The notes under the pieces: generated by a model
What the model was told of the DNA's origin: nothing
Databases searched by the model: none
What the model saw: only the letters and a program-made list of their open reading frames with translations
Origin: JADKHC01 sp047600805
GTDB taxonomy: Bacteria; Verrucomicrobiota; Verrucomicrobiia; Opitutales; Opitutaceae
Assembly: GCA_047600805.1 (NCBI GenBank)
Contig: JASGKG010000001.1
Coordinates: forward strand, 4,588,001 to 4,652,000
Length of the DNA stretch: 64,000 bases
Direction of reading: 5' to 3'
In this document: positions 18,709 through 27,446 of the stretch, piece after piece
Position numbering within the stretch: the first letter of the stretch is position 1
How the letters are laid out: the number at the start of each line of letters is the position of its first letter
Position numbers and translations under genes: made by a program

Positions 18709-21663
18709 TTAGAACGAGTAACGGGTCGAGATCGCGTAGGTGCGACCAACGATCCAGTTGTTGCGATTCATCAGTGTCTGGGCGTTTGGTCCGTCGCCGT
18801 AGTAACTGTGCTGGATATCGTCCGTGAGATTGGTGGCTTCGAAGTTGATAGTGAGGCCATCGATAATGCGGAAACCGACCTGCAGATTAACACTGCGTTC
18901 CGGGCGATTGTAGACAAGGCGAGGGTTCGCCGCGAGGTCGAAGTTACCTGCGAGGAATTCCGACCGCCATGCGTAGGAGAGGCGTGCGCTAACACGGCTC
19001 CTCTCATAAGCCAGCGTCGTGCTGAAGGAGTTATTGGAGACGTTGAAGAACTCCGAGTTGTAGGTTCCGACCACTCGGCCATCAGGGGACGTGATCGGGA
19101 CGTCCTGTGAGGAGGTGAGATTGGTGAAGCTGCCTTCCACGCCGAAGCCCTGCAGGAAGGACGGCAGGTTTTTCGGGTAGTATTTGCCGCCGATCTCAAC
19201 ACCCTTCAGCACACCATTGGATGCATTGTCGGGCTGGCTGAGGAGGAATGAGGTGGTGTTGATATTCGGAATGTTGGCGGTGATTCGCTTGCGGAACGGT
19301 ACAACCAAACCGTCAATTTCTTTGCGGAATGCGGTGGCATGGACCATCGTGCTGTCATTGAAGTAGTACTCCAAGCCGAAGTCGTAATTGTTGGATTCCG
19401 TTGGCTTGAGGTTTTGGTTGCCGCCACTTGCTGATCCGTAACCGATATTTGAGAGGTCGCCCGTGTAGGTGATCGTCGGGTTGAGATCAGCAAATCCGGG
19501 GCGCCGTATCGTTTGGCTGTAGGCGGCGCGTGCGATGAAGTTCTTCGTGATTTCGAAGTTGAACGCAGCGCTCGGCAGGAATTTGGAAACACCTGCGCGG
19601 CCTGAAGTCTGGACCCGTGTCGTCCGATCGGTGAATGTCAGCCCGGTACGGATGTTGACAGCGCGTACACCGAACTGGCCGGTGAGCTTGTGTCCTCCGA
19701 GATCGGCGCGGAACTCGTCGGCCTGCAGGAAGAAGGCGTTGGTCGTCTCGTCGATGTTCCATACTTCTACCATTTGTAGTTTATTGCTGGTATCGAGACC
19801 CCAGATGTTGCGGAAGAGATCAGGGTTCGATTGGAGGTAATCGGTGTTTACGGCAAGCCAGGAGCTTGGAATATCTGCACGGCCGTCAAAGAAACCGGTA
19901 ATGCTGCTCATCGCTGCGGTCGGGAGCGTGCTCATCGGAACTGGGTTCCAGCCGCCGACGAATTGAAGGTCTTCTCTGGATTGATCGCGATTTTTCGTAG
20001 CAGCTTTGCGGAAGTCGTAATACATGCCGAATTTCAGGCGCTTGATGCCGGGCCAATCGACCATAAGCGTGCCCTCCTCTTTGAGGGTGGTTGCGCTGCC
20101 TTTGTCTTTGTTGGCATTGTCATACAGGTTCCAAAGATACCAATTGGAAACCTGTGTCGGATTCCAACCGAGGTATTGGAGAGAGGGCATTCCGTCCTTG
20201 GCATTGAAATCCATGCGCATCGGCACTTGGTCCCAATAAGCGGAACGGGTGCGAGCGGCGATGAAGGTGCCATCGAACTTGCTGTCCTGGTACACCGCTT
20301 CTGACTTCAGATTGAAGTTGGGCGTGATTTTCCATTTACCCTCGAGGGCGTAGAGGATGCTGTCGGTCTTACCGCTTGAACGGTCAGCGCTGGTCCAAAC
20401 GTTTCCGTTCGGGTTGGTACGCGTTTTGACTAAGTTCGTACCCGGATAAAGTGTGACGGTTGCGGGGTTCACGTTGAACCACTCCCACGTCTGAGTGAAG
20501 AGCAAGTTCGTGGAGTTGTCGTTCCGATATCCGTTATAGAACATCTCGAAGGTGTATTCAGAGTTTTCGTTAGGCGAATATTGGAGAGCAAAGGAAGCTG
20601 CCGGGCGTTTGGTTTTGCCGGTGCTGTCGTTTTGAATGATGGCGTCTGGGGCGAGGAGGTATTGGGCGTTCAGAATACTGGCCGGGACGGTGGCTGAGCC
20701 GTTCAGGGTCATTATCTGTCCTAGCGTAGAGCCAGCTTTGGTGGAGAGCCCGGCATCGGTACCCGCCTGCCACATCGAGGAGACGCCTGCTGGCATCGGA
20801 ACGCCGAACCAGACATCTCCGGTTCCTACACGGGCATAGGGAGTGGTGGAGAGGCCTGGCGCGCCGTTTTGATCCAAGAACACAAAGCGCGCACCGGTTT
20901 CGACCGATTGATCGCGATAGGTGGTGGTGATATGCGAGAGGTTGAGCAAAACGCCGAGTTTGCCCCCATCGCTCAATTTCCAACGATTGCTGAAGAGGAT
21001 GCTGCCGTTCGGATCGGTCTTCTCACCCTGTTCGTGGTACGTCCCTTTTAGCGCGATGCCGACTTTGCTGCCGGGGAAGTCGAAGGGGCGGAATGTTTGG
21101 ATATCGAGGATGCCAGCGAGGCCGGACTCAATGTGAGAAGCCGAACGAGTTTTCATCACGTCGACCTGCTTGAGCAAGCTAGCAGGGACGTCTTGGAGGG
21201 AGTAGGCAGTTCCCGTAGAAGTGAAAATATTTCGACCATTCAGGGTCGTTGTAATGTCAGGCAAACCACGAATGTGAACGGTGGCGATCTGTCCCCGGCC
21301 GTAGCCGGTCACTTGGATACCGGGAACACGTTGGAGAGACTCCGCGACGTTATTGTCGGGGAATTTACCGATGTCTTCGGAGACGATGGCTTCCATCAAT
21401 TGAGGATTATTTTTCTTTACCTCAATGGCCTTCATCGCGCTGGCGCGGATGCCTTTGACTTGGAACTCTTCCAAGGTGACGACTTCGTCCGTCGGCGGAG
21501 TTGTCGCCGGAGAGGCTGGACTGGCGGGGGTGATCGCGGTTTGTGCGAAGCTGAGACCAGCGCTTAGGGAAAGCGCCAGCACGGCTGCGAGCGATTTCCC
21601 GGTGGACTTTGCTCGCGGGGCTGTTGGGCCCGAATACGGTTGTAGGTTAGGGGTCATAAGCAC
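18709..21663 (-). CDS. TonB-dependent outer-membrane receptor
   Basis: A 984-residue receptor. Signal peptide about 22-41, then a TonB-box-like segment (EVVTLEEFQVKG) and the plug domain (DIGKFPDNNVAESLQRVPGI, VHIRGLPDITTTLNGR). A long beta-barrel follows, ending in an aromatic Phe (ISTRYSF), the expected outer-membrane signature. It resembles the oligosaccharide-type receptors of Caulobacter and Xanthomonas (TIGR01782-like). No SusD partner is present. The shared 34-bp upstream element links it to the arabinanase gene, so arabinan oligomers are a plausible substrate by inference. Confidence 0.92.
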   Translation of the reverse strand: MLMTPNLQPYSGPTAPRAKSTGKSLAAVLALSLSAGLSFAQTAITPASPASPATTPPTDEVVTLEEFQVKGIRASAMKAIEVKKNNPQLMEAIVSEDIGKFPDNNVAESLQRVPGIQVTGYGRGQIATVHIRGLPDITTTLNGRNIFTSTGTAYSLQDVPASLLKQVDVMKTRSASHIESGLAGILDIQTFRPFDFPGSKVGIALKGTYHEQGEKTDPNGSILFSNRWKLSDGGKLGVLLNLSHITTTYRDQSVETGARFVFLDQNGAPGLSTTPYARVGTGDVWFGVPMPAGVSSMWQAGTDAGLSTKAGSTLGQIMTLNGSATVPASILNAQYLLAPDAIIQNDSTGKTKRPAASFALQYSPNENSEYTFEMFYNGYRNDNSTNLLFTQTWEWFNVNPATVTLYPGTNLVKTRTNPNGNVWTSADRSSGKTDSILYALEGKWKITPNFNLKSEAVYQDSKFDGTFIAARTRSAYWDQVPMRMDFNAKDGMPSLQYLGWNPTQVSNWYLWNLYDNANKDKGSATTLKEEGTLMVDWPGIKRLKFGMYYDFRKAATKNRDQSREDLQFVGGWNPVPMSTLPTAAMSSITGFFDGRADIPSSWLAVNTDYLQSNPDLFRNIWGLDTSNKLQMVEVWNIDETTNAFFLQADEFRADLGGHKLTGQFGVRAVNIRTGLTFTDRTTRVQTSGRAGVSKFLPSAAFNFEITKNFIARAAYSQTIRRPGFADLNPTITYTGDLSNIGYGSASGGNQNLKPTESNNYDFGLEYYFNDSTMVHATAFRKEIDGLVVPFRKRITANIPNINTTSFLLSQPDNASNGVLKGVEIGGKYYPKNLPSFLQGFGVEGSFTNLTSSQDVPITSPDGRVVGTYNSEFFNVSNNSFSTTLAYERSRVSARLSYAWRSEFLAGNFDLAANPRLVYNRPERSVNLQVGFRIIDGLTINFEATNLTDDIQHSYYGDGPNAQTLMNRNNWIVGRTYAISTRYSF

Positions 21664-21758
21664 GTTTTTGTTAGCTTTATGCGTGGTTACTTGGGTTTAA
21701 GGGGCCTGCATTCCTTTGGAGAAAGCAATGCGGCCGAGGGGATGTTCTACATGCCTAC

Positions 21759-21792
21759 ATGCGTCAAATTGCCCGCAAACCCGACACACTCC
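21759..21792 (-). promoter_or_regulatory. Second copy of the 34-bp shared upstream element
   Basis: It matches 9187-9220 at 26 of 34 positions without gaps and lies 96 nt upstream of the receptor start. The minus strand shows GGGTTTGCGGGCAATTTGAC, in which TTGACG could act as a -35 hexamer. Joint regulation of receptor and arabinanase is inferred. Confidence 0.45.
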
Positions 21793-21876
21793 CTGACTTC
21801 TCTCGGATAAAGTCCCGCGGCACGAGATGCGGTCATCTGTAGCGATGATCCCGCCATCGGCCGCTGACGTACCTTA

Positions 21877-23610
21877 TTACAACACCGGTGTCAGAGGTGA
21901 CCCGACCGCTTTAAACAATCGAGTAAGAATTTCCTTTTGGGACAGTATTCCTTCTGTCCCGGGAAACGAGCCGGCGTCGCGGTACGATTTGTTGAACGCA
22001 GGGTCTTCCGGCGGAACCGCGGCGGCGCCGGGTAAAAGTTCAAAGCTGCTGGTGTTTTGGATCGGCCAAATGTCGAGCGGTGTGAGGGCGATGATGCCGC
22101 CGATGAGACCGTTCACGGTGTCCAATCCCAACGGAAATTGGCGACGTGCAATCACCCAGCTGTTCTCGGGCTGCATGTCTTGTTGGATTTCGCTGCGGAG
22201 AGCGCGCGCGAAGGCGGGGTCTTCGATCAGCAATCCCACTTCCGTGTTTAGTTCGGCTGAACGTGGATCGAGATTATACGACCCGACGAAGGCGACGCGG
22301 TCATCGACAACCAACGACTTCGCGTGGAGTGAGAACACCGGCAGCGGAGCAGAGGAGCGTTGTTTTTTTGCCAACTCGGCCATGAGGCCGAATCGCGGGA
22401 AAACTGTTTTGAGGCATTCGGGCTGGGGTTTGAATTCGTAAATCCGCAACCGGAGGTTCTCAACGTAGTCGTTACGCAAGCGATAATTTGCTGAATAAGC
22501 GAAGAGGTTGTCGGTCGAGGCGAAGCTGTTCGTCGAGACGGTGATTTGGAGCGCAGGTTTTTCTCGGCGCAATTTCGCAAAGACGTCTCGAGCCGTCCCG
22601 CTTAGCACCAGATAAGGCGTTTGCATCACGATGGATCGCTTTGCGCTTTCCAAGGTCGCGACCAGTTCCTTCGTAATTCGCGCGGTCGTCGCGGCGGCTT
22701 TATGAGATTTGCCGGGAGCATCGTAAATGAAGGCCGCCTTTTCCACCGGGGCGAGTCGATCTACGAAGCGTTTAGAGATAATGGATGGGTCGTCGGCTTC
22801 TTTGCCGAGAGCTTCGAAATGCGGGCCGAAATCGTAATCTGTCCGGTGATCGTAGCGCTTGAACGAGCCTTTCTTTAGGGCGTTGGCCACGTCGAGGAGC
22901 TCGCGGCTGGGAACCGAATAGCGGTACTTCCAGAATTGTTCGAACTCGGCGACGGCGGATCGTACGACCGGGCCGATCGCCAGCACGTCGCGATCACGAA
23001 AATTGAGGGTCGTCGAATGGTCGTAGTAGGTGTTTTCGATATTCCGTCCGCCTGTGAGGAGGATCGTGTCGTCAAACACCATCACTTTGCTGTGCATGCG
23101 TTGGTTTACCTCGTGAAACGAAAACACGCTCGCCATGGCGGTGCGGAACATTGACGGCTTCAACCGAGACGTGGCGGGTCGGTAATGTTTCACCTCGAAG
23201 TTCGGGTGGACTGATGCGAGAAACGCGACGATCTCGGGATTTTGATCGGAGAAAAGGTGGTCGGCGATGATGCGGACCTTTACGCCTCGTCGGGCGGCCT
23301 CGATCAGTTCGCAAATCAACAGGCGTCCGCATTCGTCATTGGTCCAGATGAACGTTTGGATACAGATGGAGGTTTTGGCCTGGCGGATGAGGTGGACGCG
23401 CAGGAGCAGCGCGTCATAACCATGGCTGATCATCACGAGCCGATTACCCTGGGTGGTGTCGGCGACGTTTGCCGAATCGGCGACTGCTGCGATTGGCGCT
23501 CCGAATGGCGACCCGATATAAGGCTGTGCTTGTGCGTTTAGAAATATAAAACCAGTCAGTAGAGCCATAACGGCCAAACGGATGGCGAGGGGTAGCCTGG
23601 GTGGTCTCAT
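21877..23610 (-). CDS. Phospholipase D-like (cardiolipin-synthase-like) exported protein
   Basis: A 577-residue protein with a signal peptide or N-terminal anchor (about 8-28) and two HKD motifs: HSKVMVFDDT near residue 172 and HAKSLVVDDRVAFVGSYNLD near 428. Each is followed by a G(S/G)xN segment, as in the PLD superfamily (cardiolipin synthases, periplasmic phosphatidyltransferases/hydrolases). It probably acts on phospholipids at the periplasmic side. It starts 19 nt after the CadD-like gene stop, on the same strand. The exact reaction cannot be assigned. Confidence 0.85.
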   Translation of the reverse strand: MRPPRLPLAIRLAVMALLTGFIFLNAQAQPYIGSPFGAPIAAVADSANVADTTQGNRLVMISHGYDALLLRVHLIRQAKTSICIQTFIWTNDECGRLLICELIEAARRGVKVRIIADHLFSDQNPEIVAFLASVHPNFEVKHYRPATSRLKPSMFRTAMASVFSFHEVNQRMHSKVMVFDDTILLTGGRNIENTYYDHSTTLNFRDRDVLAIGPVVRSAVAEFEQFWKYRYSVPSRELLDVANALKKGSFKRYDHRTDYDFGPHFEALGKEADDPSIISKRFVDRLAPVEKAAFIYDAPGKSHKAAATTARITKELVATLESAKRSIVMQTPYLVLSGTARDVFAKLRREKPALQITVSTNSFASTDNLFAYSANYRLRNDYVENLRLRIYEFKPQPECLKTVFPRFGLMAELAKKQRSSAPLPVFSLHAKSLVVDDRVAFVGSYNLDPRSAELNTEVGLLIEDPAFARALRSEIQQDMQPENSWVIARRQFPLGLDTVNGLIGGIIALTPLDIWPIQNTSSFELLPGAAAVPPEDPAFNKSYRDAGSFPGTEGILSQKEILTRLFKAVGSPLTPVL

Positions 23611-23629
23611 CGGTGTGAGGGAGGATTTA

Positions 23630-24208
23630 TTAACTTATCTGGAACATTCTGAACCAGGGATGATGCAAGATGATCCAAAGTCCGATGCCGATCAATATGT
23701 AAGGCCCAACCCAGCGCAGCACGCGGCTGATGCGCGGCTGCCACACGGGATGTCGAAGCGCGGTGCGTGCGAGCAGGCACCAGACGAAGGTCGCCAGCAG
23801 GAAAACGGTGCTCGTGGTGACGATTTGCGGCGGCGTTTGCAGCGTGAACGCGGGGATATACACGCCGAGGTTGTCGGCCCCGTTGGCGATGGTCACGCCG
23901 GCGATCGCCCACCATTTGGCGGCGACCGTGGGAGCGTCGGGATCTTCCCGTTTTCCAAGCCAACGAACTCCGAGCGCAAGAGGAACGATGCCGAGCCAGG
24001 GCAGCCAATTGTGCGGAGCGGTCATCGCGAAAAGCGCGGCGGCGATGCTGGCCGCCGTCAGTGCCGCAATCCCTGCCAGCTGGCCGGCGACGATTTGCCG
24101 CATCGAGCTGCCGGGCTGGGCAAAGAAAACCATCAACAAAAGCAGATCGTCGGCATTGGTGGCCACGAACATCACCGCAGCGAGCAGGACTGTTTGGAGA
24201 AGATCCAT
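23630..24208 (-). CDS. CadD-family cadmium resistance-like transporter
   Basis: A 192-residue membrane protein with about six hydrophobic segments. FVATNADDLLLLMVFFAQ near the N-terminus and ITIANGADNLGVYIP-like text near residue 110 are the paired N-A-D-(D/N) motifs of the CadD family of the LysE superfamily. Cation efflux is the usual role. It lies upstream of the PLD-like gene in a probable two-gene unit. Confidence 0.82.
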   Translation of the reverse strand: MDLLQTVLLAAVMFVATNADDLLLLMVFFAQPGSSMRQIVAGQLAGIAALTAASIAAALFAMTAPHNWLPWLGIVPLALGVRWLGKREDPDAPTVAAKWWAIAGVTIANGADNLGVYIPAFTLQTPPQIVTTSTVFLLATFVWCLLARTALRHPVWQPRISRVLRWVGPYILIGIGLWIILHHPWFRMFQIS

Positions 24209-24319
24209 CGACGGCTGATTGTTGTTGCGAGTAAACCGCGGGGTTACGACTCAAAATCACGCACGTACACCGCGGAAGGGGCCGTCGCCACCGGAGCGCG
24301 ACCGCGGGAAATTAAGACC

Positions 24320-24712
24320 GACGACTTAAGTTCTTCCTGGGACGAGTTGGTTGAGGCTCCTGCGCGCGCGGCGGGTTTCAAGCCTCCGTTTCTCAAGGTA
24401 GTACATTCTCCGTATCGCGAATTTTTCGGGCCCTTGGTGAAGGCATTGAAGGCGATGGGCGAAGAGTATCCGGACAGAGTCATCGCGGTGATGCTTCCCG
24501 AAATCGTGGAGCGGCGCTGGTACCATTTCTTGTTTCGGCACCGGGCCACGTTGTTGAAAGCGTTTCTCCTCATGCGTGGGGGGCCGCGTATTGTGCTGAT
24601 CACTACGCCGTGGTATCGTCACGATGACCGTCTGCAGGAGGAAATGCGACAGCCGCAAGCGAAGGCGCCTCTGCCCGCGGCTGTGGTGGACGATGCCGGG
24701 CCGCCGACGTGA
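24320..24712 (+). pseudogene. C-terminal remnant of an APC-family permease
   Basis: The frame encodes the cytoplasmic C-terminal domain typical of APC permeases: LKVVHSPYREFFGPLVKAL, YPDRVIAVMLPEIVERRWYH and LLKAFLLMRGGPRIVLITTP. The roughly 400-500 residues of transmembrane domain that should precede it are absent. The frame runs into the divergently oriented CadD-like gene, and no good start codon exists before the homologous part. A deletion remnant is the simplest reading. Confidence 0.6.
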
Positions 24713-24746
24713 CTTGGCGGGCTGAGCCGAACAAGCTACGCGTCGG

Positions 24747-25835
24747 TTAGCGGAGGAAATTATCCTCGACGGCTTGGATCGTGGCGCGCTCGTTGGAGCT
24801 CAAATCGTCTGATGCGTGCACGATCAGTTTGCCGTAGCCCTCCTTGGCGATGGCTTCGTTGATGGCTTCCCGTTTCCGGTCAAAGCTGTATTGCGAGTCG
24901 CGGCGTGTGGCGATTTGGTCGTGGTTAAGGCCGCGGTCGAGCAAGCGCTTGATGTGCGCCTGGCCTTCGGGTTCTTTCACCAGAATCACGCGGTTGTTGC
25001 AAAGATGCAGCCAATTCAGCTCGGCGAGCAGCGCGCCTTCGACGAAGATCAGCCCGCGGCGTTTAGCCAGATCCAGCCGGAGCAGAGTGAGCAAAGGCTC
25101 CCGGTTGATTTCGTTGAGCTGACGGAGGGCATCGGAGTTGTGAAACACGATTTGACCGAGCTTTTTGCGGTCACGGGTGCCGAAACGAGCCTCGACTTTC
25201 GACTGGGTTTTTAGCGCCAAAGGAGTGGTTCCCTCGAGGACTTGCTGGCTGAGCGCGTCGAGGTTCACGTGATGTGAATCTGTGAAGTGGTTGGTGAGGT
25301 GTTTGCAGAGCATCGTTTTGCCCGATGCGCTGGTTCCGGTGACGCCGATGATCGTTTGGCCCAGCTTCTTCTCGATCTCTGATTTGACGTTGAGAGTGAC
25401 GAACTCGTGGATGAGGCCCTGGTGGAGCGCCAACTCTTTCGCGGTGGAGGAGCTGACGTTGTTGAGCTTCGGATCGGCGAAGAGAAGGACGGTTTCGATG
25501 TCGAGTTGCTGCGTGAGGCTGACGTCGTGGAGCAGTCGTTCGTAGTCGAAGTCTTGGGAGTTCCGCGCGCCCTTAACCAGATGAGTGAACCCGTGCAGTT
25601 TTGCGAAATCGATCGTGAGGCCGTCGACCGGGATGACGTTGATCTTTTTTAAACCCACGAGGGCCAGCGTTTCGCGGGCGAGGCGAATGCGCTCTTCGCG
25701 CGAGAACATGTATTTCTTCGCGGGATTGTCACCGACACCGACGGCGAAGTCGGCGAAAATGCCGCAAGCGCGTTGGATAATGTCGATGTGGCCCCGGGTG
25801 AGGGGATCGAAGGAACCCGTGTAGAGAGCTTTCAT
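24747..25835 (-). CDS. Bifunctional CoaD-CoaE: phosphopantetheine adenylyltransferase and dephospho-CoA kinase
   Basis: A 362-residue fusion. Residues 1-160 are PPAT (CoaD): ALYTGSFDPLTRGHIDII with the GxFDPxxxGH nucleotidyltransferase motif, KYMFSREERIRLARE and VKGARNSQDFDYE. Residues about 165-362 are dephospho-CoA kinase (CoaE): P-loop GVTGTSASGKTMLCKHL, lid-like RLLDRGLNHDQIATRRDSQ. It would carry out the last two steps of CoA synthesis. The domain order is that of animal CoA synthase; most bacteria use separate genes. Start at ATG 25835 chosen because the CoaD family begins MKxxYxGSFDP; an upstream ATG adds seven residues. Confidence 0.9.
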   Translation of the reverse strand: MKALYTGSFDPLTRGHIDIIQRACGIFADFAVGVGDNPAKKYMFSREERIRLARETLALVGLKKINVIPVDGLTIDFAKLHGFTHLVKGARNSQDFDYERLLHDVSLTQQLDIETVLLFADPKLNNVSSSTAKELALHQGLIHEFVTLNVKSEIEKKLGQTIIGVTGTSASGKTMLCKHLTNHFTDSHHVNLDALSQQVLEGTTPLALKTQSKVEARFGTRDRKKLGQIVFHNSDALRQLNEINREPLLTLLRLDLAKRRGLIFVEGALLAELNWLHLCNNRVILVKEPEGQAHIKRLLDRGLNHDQIATRRDSQYSFDRKREAINEAIAKEGYGKLIVHASDDLSSNERATIQAVEDNFLR

Positions 25836-25971
25836 CTTTTGTTCGCGATGGGGCACTTTCGAGGAAATGCCCCCGCAGCGCGATGCTTTTTGTTCGCGGC
25901 AAAAACGGCGACGAGAAGCGCCTGTGCGCAGGTTGCCGGGCTTTCGTCGTTTTCTGCAACTTCGAGCGAAG

Positions 25972-26337
25972 TTAGTCGTCCAGATCGAAGCGGAGAGGGA
26001 TCGTTACCTTGGTCTTTACCGGTACGCCGTCCTTTTTTCCGGGCTTAAAGGTCCATTTTTTGATGGCGGCGAGCGCGGCGGCGTTGAAACCGGAATCGGT
26101 CGATTTTGCGACGTTAGCACTGGCGACGGTGCCTTTTTCATCGATCACGATCGTTATTGCGACCACGCCGACGACCCCTGCGCGTTTCATTTCGCTTGGA
26201 TATTCTGGCGGTGGCGTTCTGACCGGGACCGGGTTGATGTCGACCGAAGTGTAGATCGTATCGTCGGCCCTGAGTTGAGAGGGAACGAAAGAAAGGAGTC
26301 CCGTTATTAAGAGGAAGAAGATGCGAAGGAGTGCCAT
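25972..26337 (-). CDS. Small exported TonB C-terminal domain protein
   Basis: A 121-residue protein: signal peptide about 1-24 (LLITGLLSFVPSQLRA), then a TonB C-terminal fold (PEYPSEMKRAGVVGVVAITI, KSTDSGFNAAALAAIKKWTF, VTIPLRFDLDD). It lacks the long proline-rich spacer and permanent anchor of a true TonB, so energy transduction is doubtful. It may be a periplasmic TonB-like accessory. Confidence 0.8.
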   Translation of the reverse strand: MALLRIFFLLITGLLSFVPSQLRADDTIYTSVDINPVPVRTPPPEYPSEMKRAGVVGVVAITIVIDEKGTVASANVAKSTDSGFNAAALAAIKKWTFKPGKKDGVPVKTKVTIPLRFDLDD

Positions 26338-26628
26338 CGGTCGGTGTTGCTGGATAACGACGTCAGATTTCGATCGGAGTTTCCATTAACGTGTTCGGGA
26401 TGGAAAATGGTTAAATTCGATCGGAGGGCAACTGGACCTGAATGTTTCACAGCTCTTAGCACGTCCGTTAATGAACGCCCGTTTTGTTTTTGGGCCTTGG
26501 ACGTCGGCTTGTCGCTCGTGAGAGGATCCGTCCAGATTTCCGTCGCGTTCAAGGTTGCAGTTGGGTTTTCCTGGAGAGGACGTCCGTTTGACGGAAGTGC
26601 CTGTCGTGGTCCGCTGATTCCCCTTTCT
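26338..26628. other. Divergent intergenic region
   Basis: About 290 nt between the TonB-like gene (minus) and the Nudix gene (plus). The reading frame upstream of the Nudix start is open but does not resemble the family. No terminator or palindrome noted. Confidence 0.35.
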
Positions 26629-27228
26629 ATGCCTAACGAACCCTTTTGCACACCGCCTCATCCACTCACTCGCGAGAAATTCGTGAATCTTTTTGTGACG
26701 CAGCTCCACTCGCGCGGGGCGCAACAACCGTGGGTGTTTGCGTCGCGCAAGGCAAAACCAAGTGCCATCGTCTCACAGCCTGACGCAGTGGTCGTGGTGG
26801 CCGTCGGCGAGAATGACGGCGAGCCTTACGTCGTTCTCACGCGTGAATTCCGCGCGCCGCTTGGCTCTTTCGAGCTTTCTGTGCCTTCGGGACTCGTCGA
26901 CGCGGGCGAGTCGGTCGTCGACGCAGCGACGCGTGAATTTTACGAGGAAACCGGTTTGGCGCTGACGCAGATCGTCCACGTATCGCCACCTTTGGCATCG
27001 TCAGCCGGGCTCACCGACGAAACGGTTGCATTAGTCTACGGAAGAGCAAAAGGTTCGGTTTCCAAACAACATCAGACCGAGCACGAAGATATCGAGGTGT
27101 TTTTAGCAAATATCGCGGATGTTCGCGCCATTCTCAGCTCATCTAAGCCGGATACCATCTCGAGCCGTTTGTACCCGATCCTCCTCGGCTTCGTTTCAGC
27201 GGATCGCATCAGTTTACCAAGGGTCTAG
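26629..27228 (+). CDS. Nudix hydrolase
   Basis: A 199-residue protein with a complete Nudix box: GLVDAGE, seven residues, then REFYEETGL, fitting GX5EX7REUXEEXGU. The preceding beta strands (DAVVVVAVGENDGEPYVVLT) fit ADP-ribose-pyrophosphatase-type members. It hydrolyses a nucleoside diphosphate linked to another moiety; the substrate is not readable. Start chosen at ATG 26629 because the upstream extension is not family-like. Confidence 0.88.
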   Translation: MPNEPFCTPPHPLTREKFVNLFVTQLHSRGAQQPWVFASRKAKPSAIVSQPDAVVVVAVGENDGEPYVVLTREFRAPLGSFELSVPSGLVDAGESVVDAATREFYEETGLALTQIVHVSPPLASSAGLTDETVALVYGRAKGSVSKQHQTEHEDIEVFLANIADVRAILSSSKPDTISSRLYPILLGFVSADRISLPRV

Positions 27229-27446
27229 CACGCCTCTGCGGCAGGGATACCTCTTGGCGAATGATTTTGGCGCTATTTTCTCGCATTACGAAACTAGTCA
27301 AAACCGACATAATTGCTGAACTGAACGTGGGAGATTCCCGCAATGAGCACAACGGGAAGCAACGGGTGGCCGGACGCGTTAAGTTAAATTAAACTAGGAG
27401 ATGTTGCGCTGATCCAAAGATTGGGTTGTGAGCGGAAACTCTCCTT

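Noticed and set aside
23582..24319. Upstream part of the plus frame that carries the permease remnant
   Set aside because: It is antisense to the CadD-like gene; only the part after about 24320 is homologous to permeases.
26344..26628. N-terminal extension of the Nudix frame
   Set aside because: Does not resemble the Nudix family and lies in a divergent promoter region.
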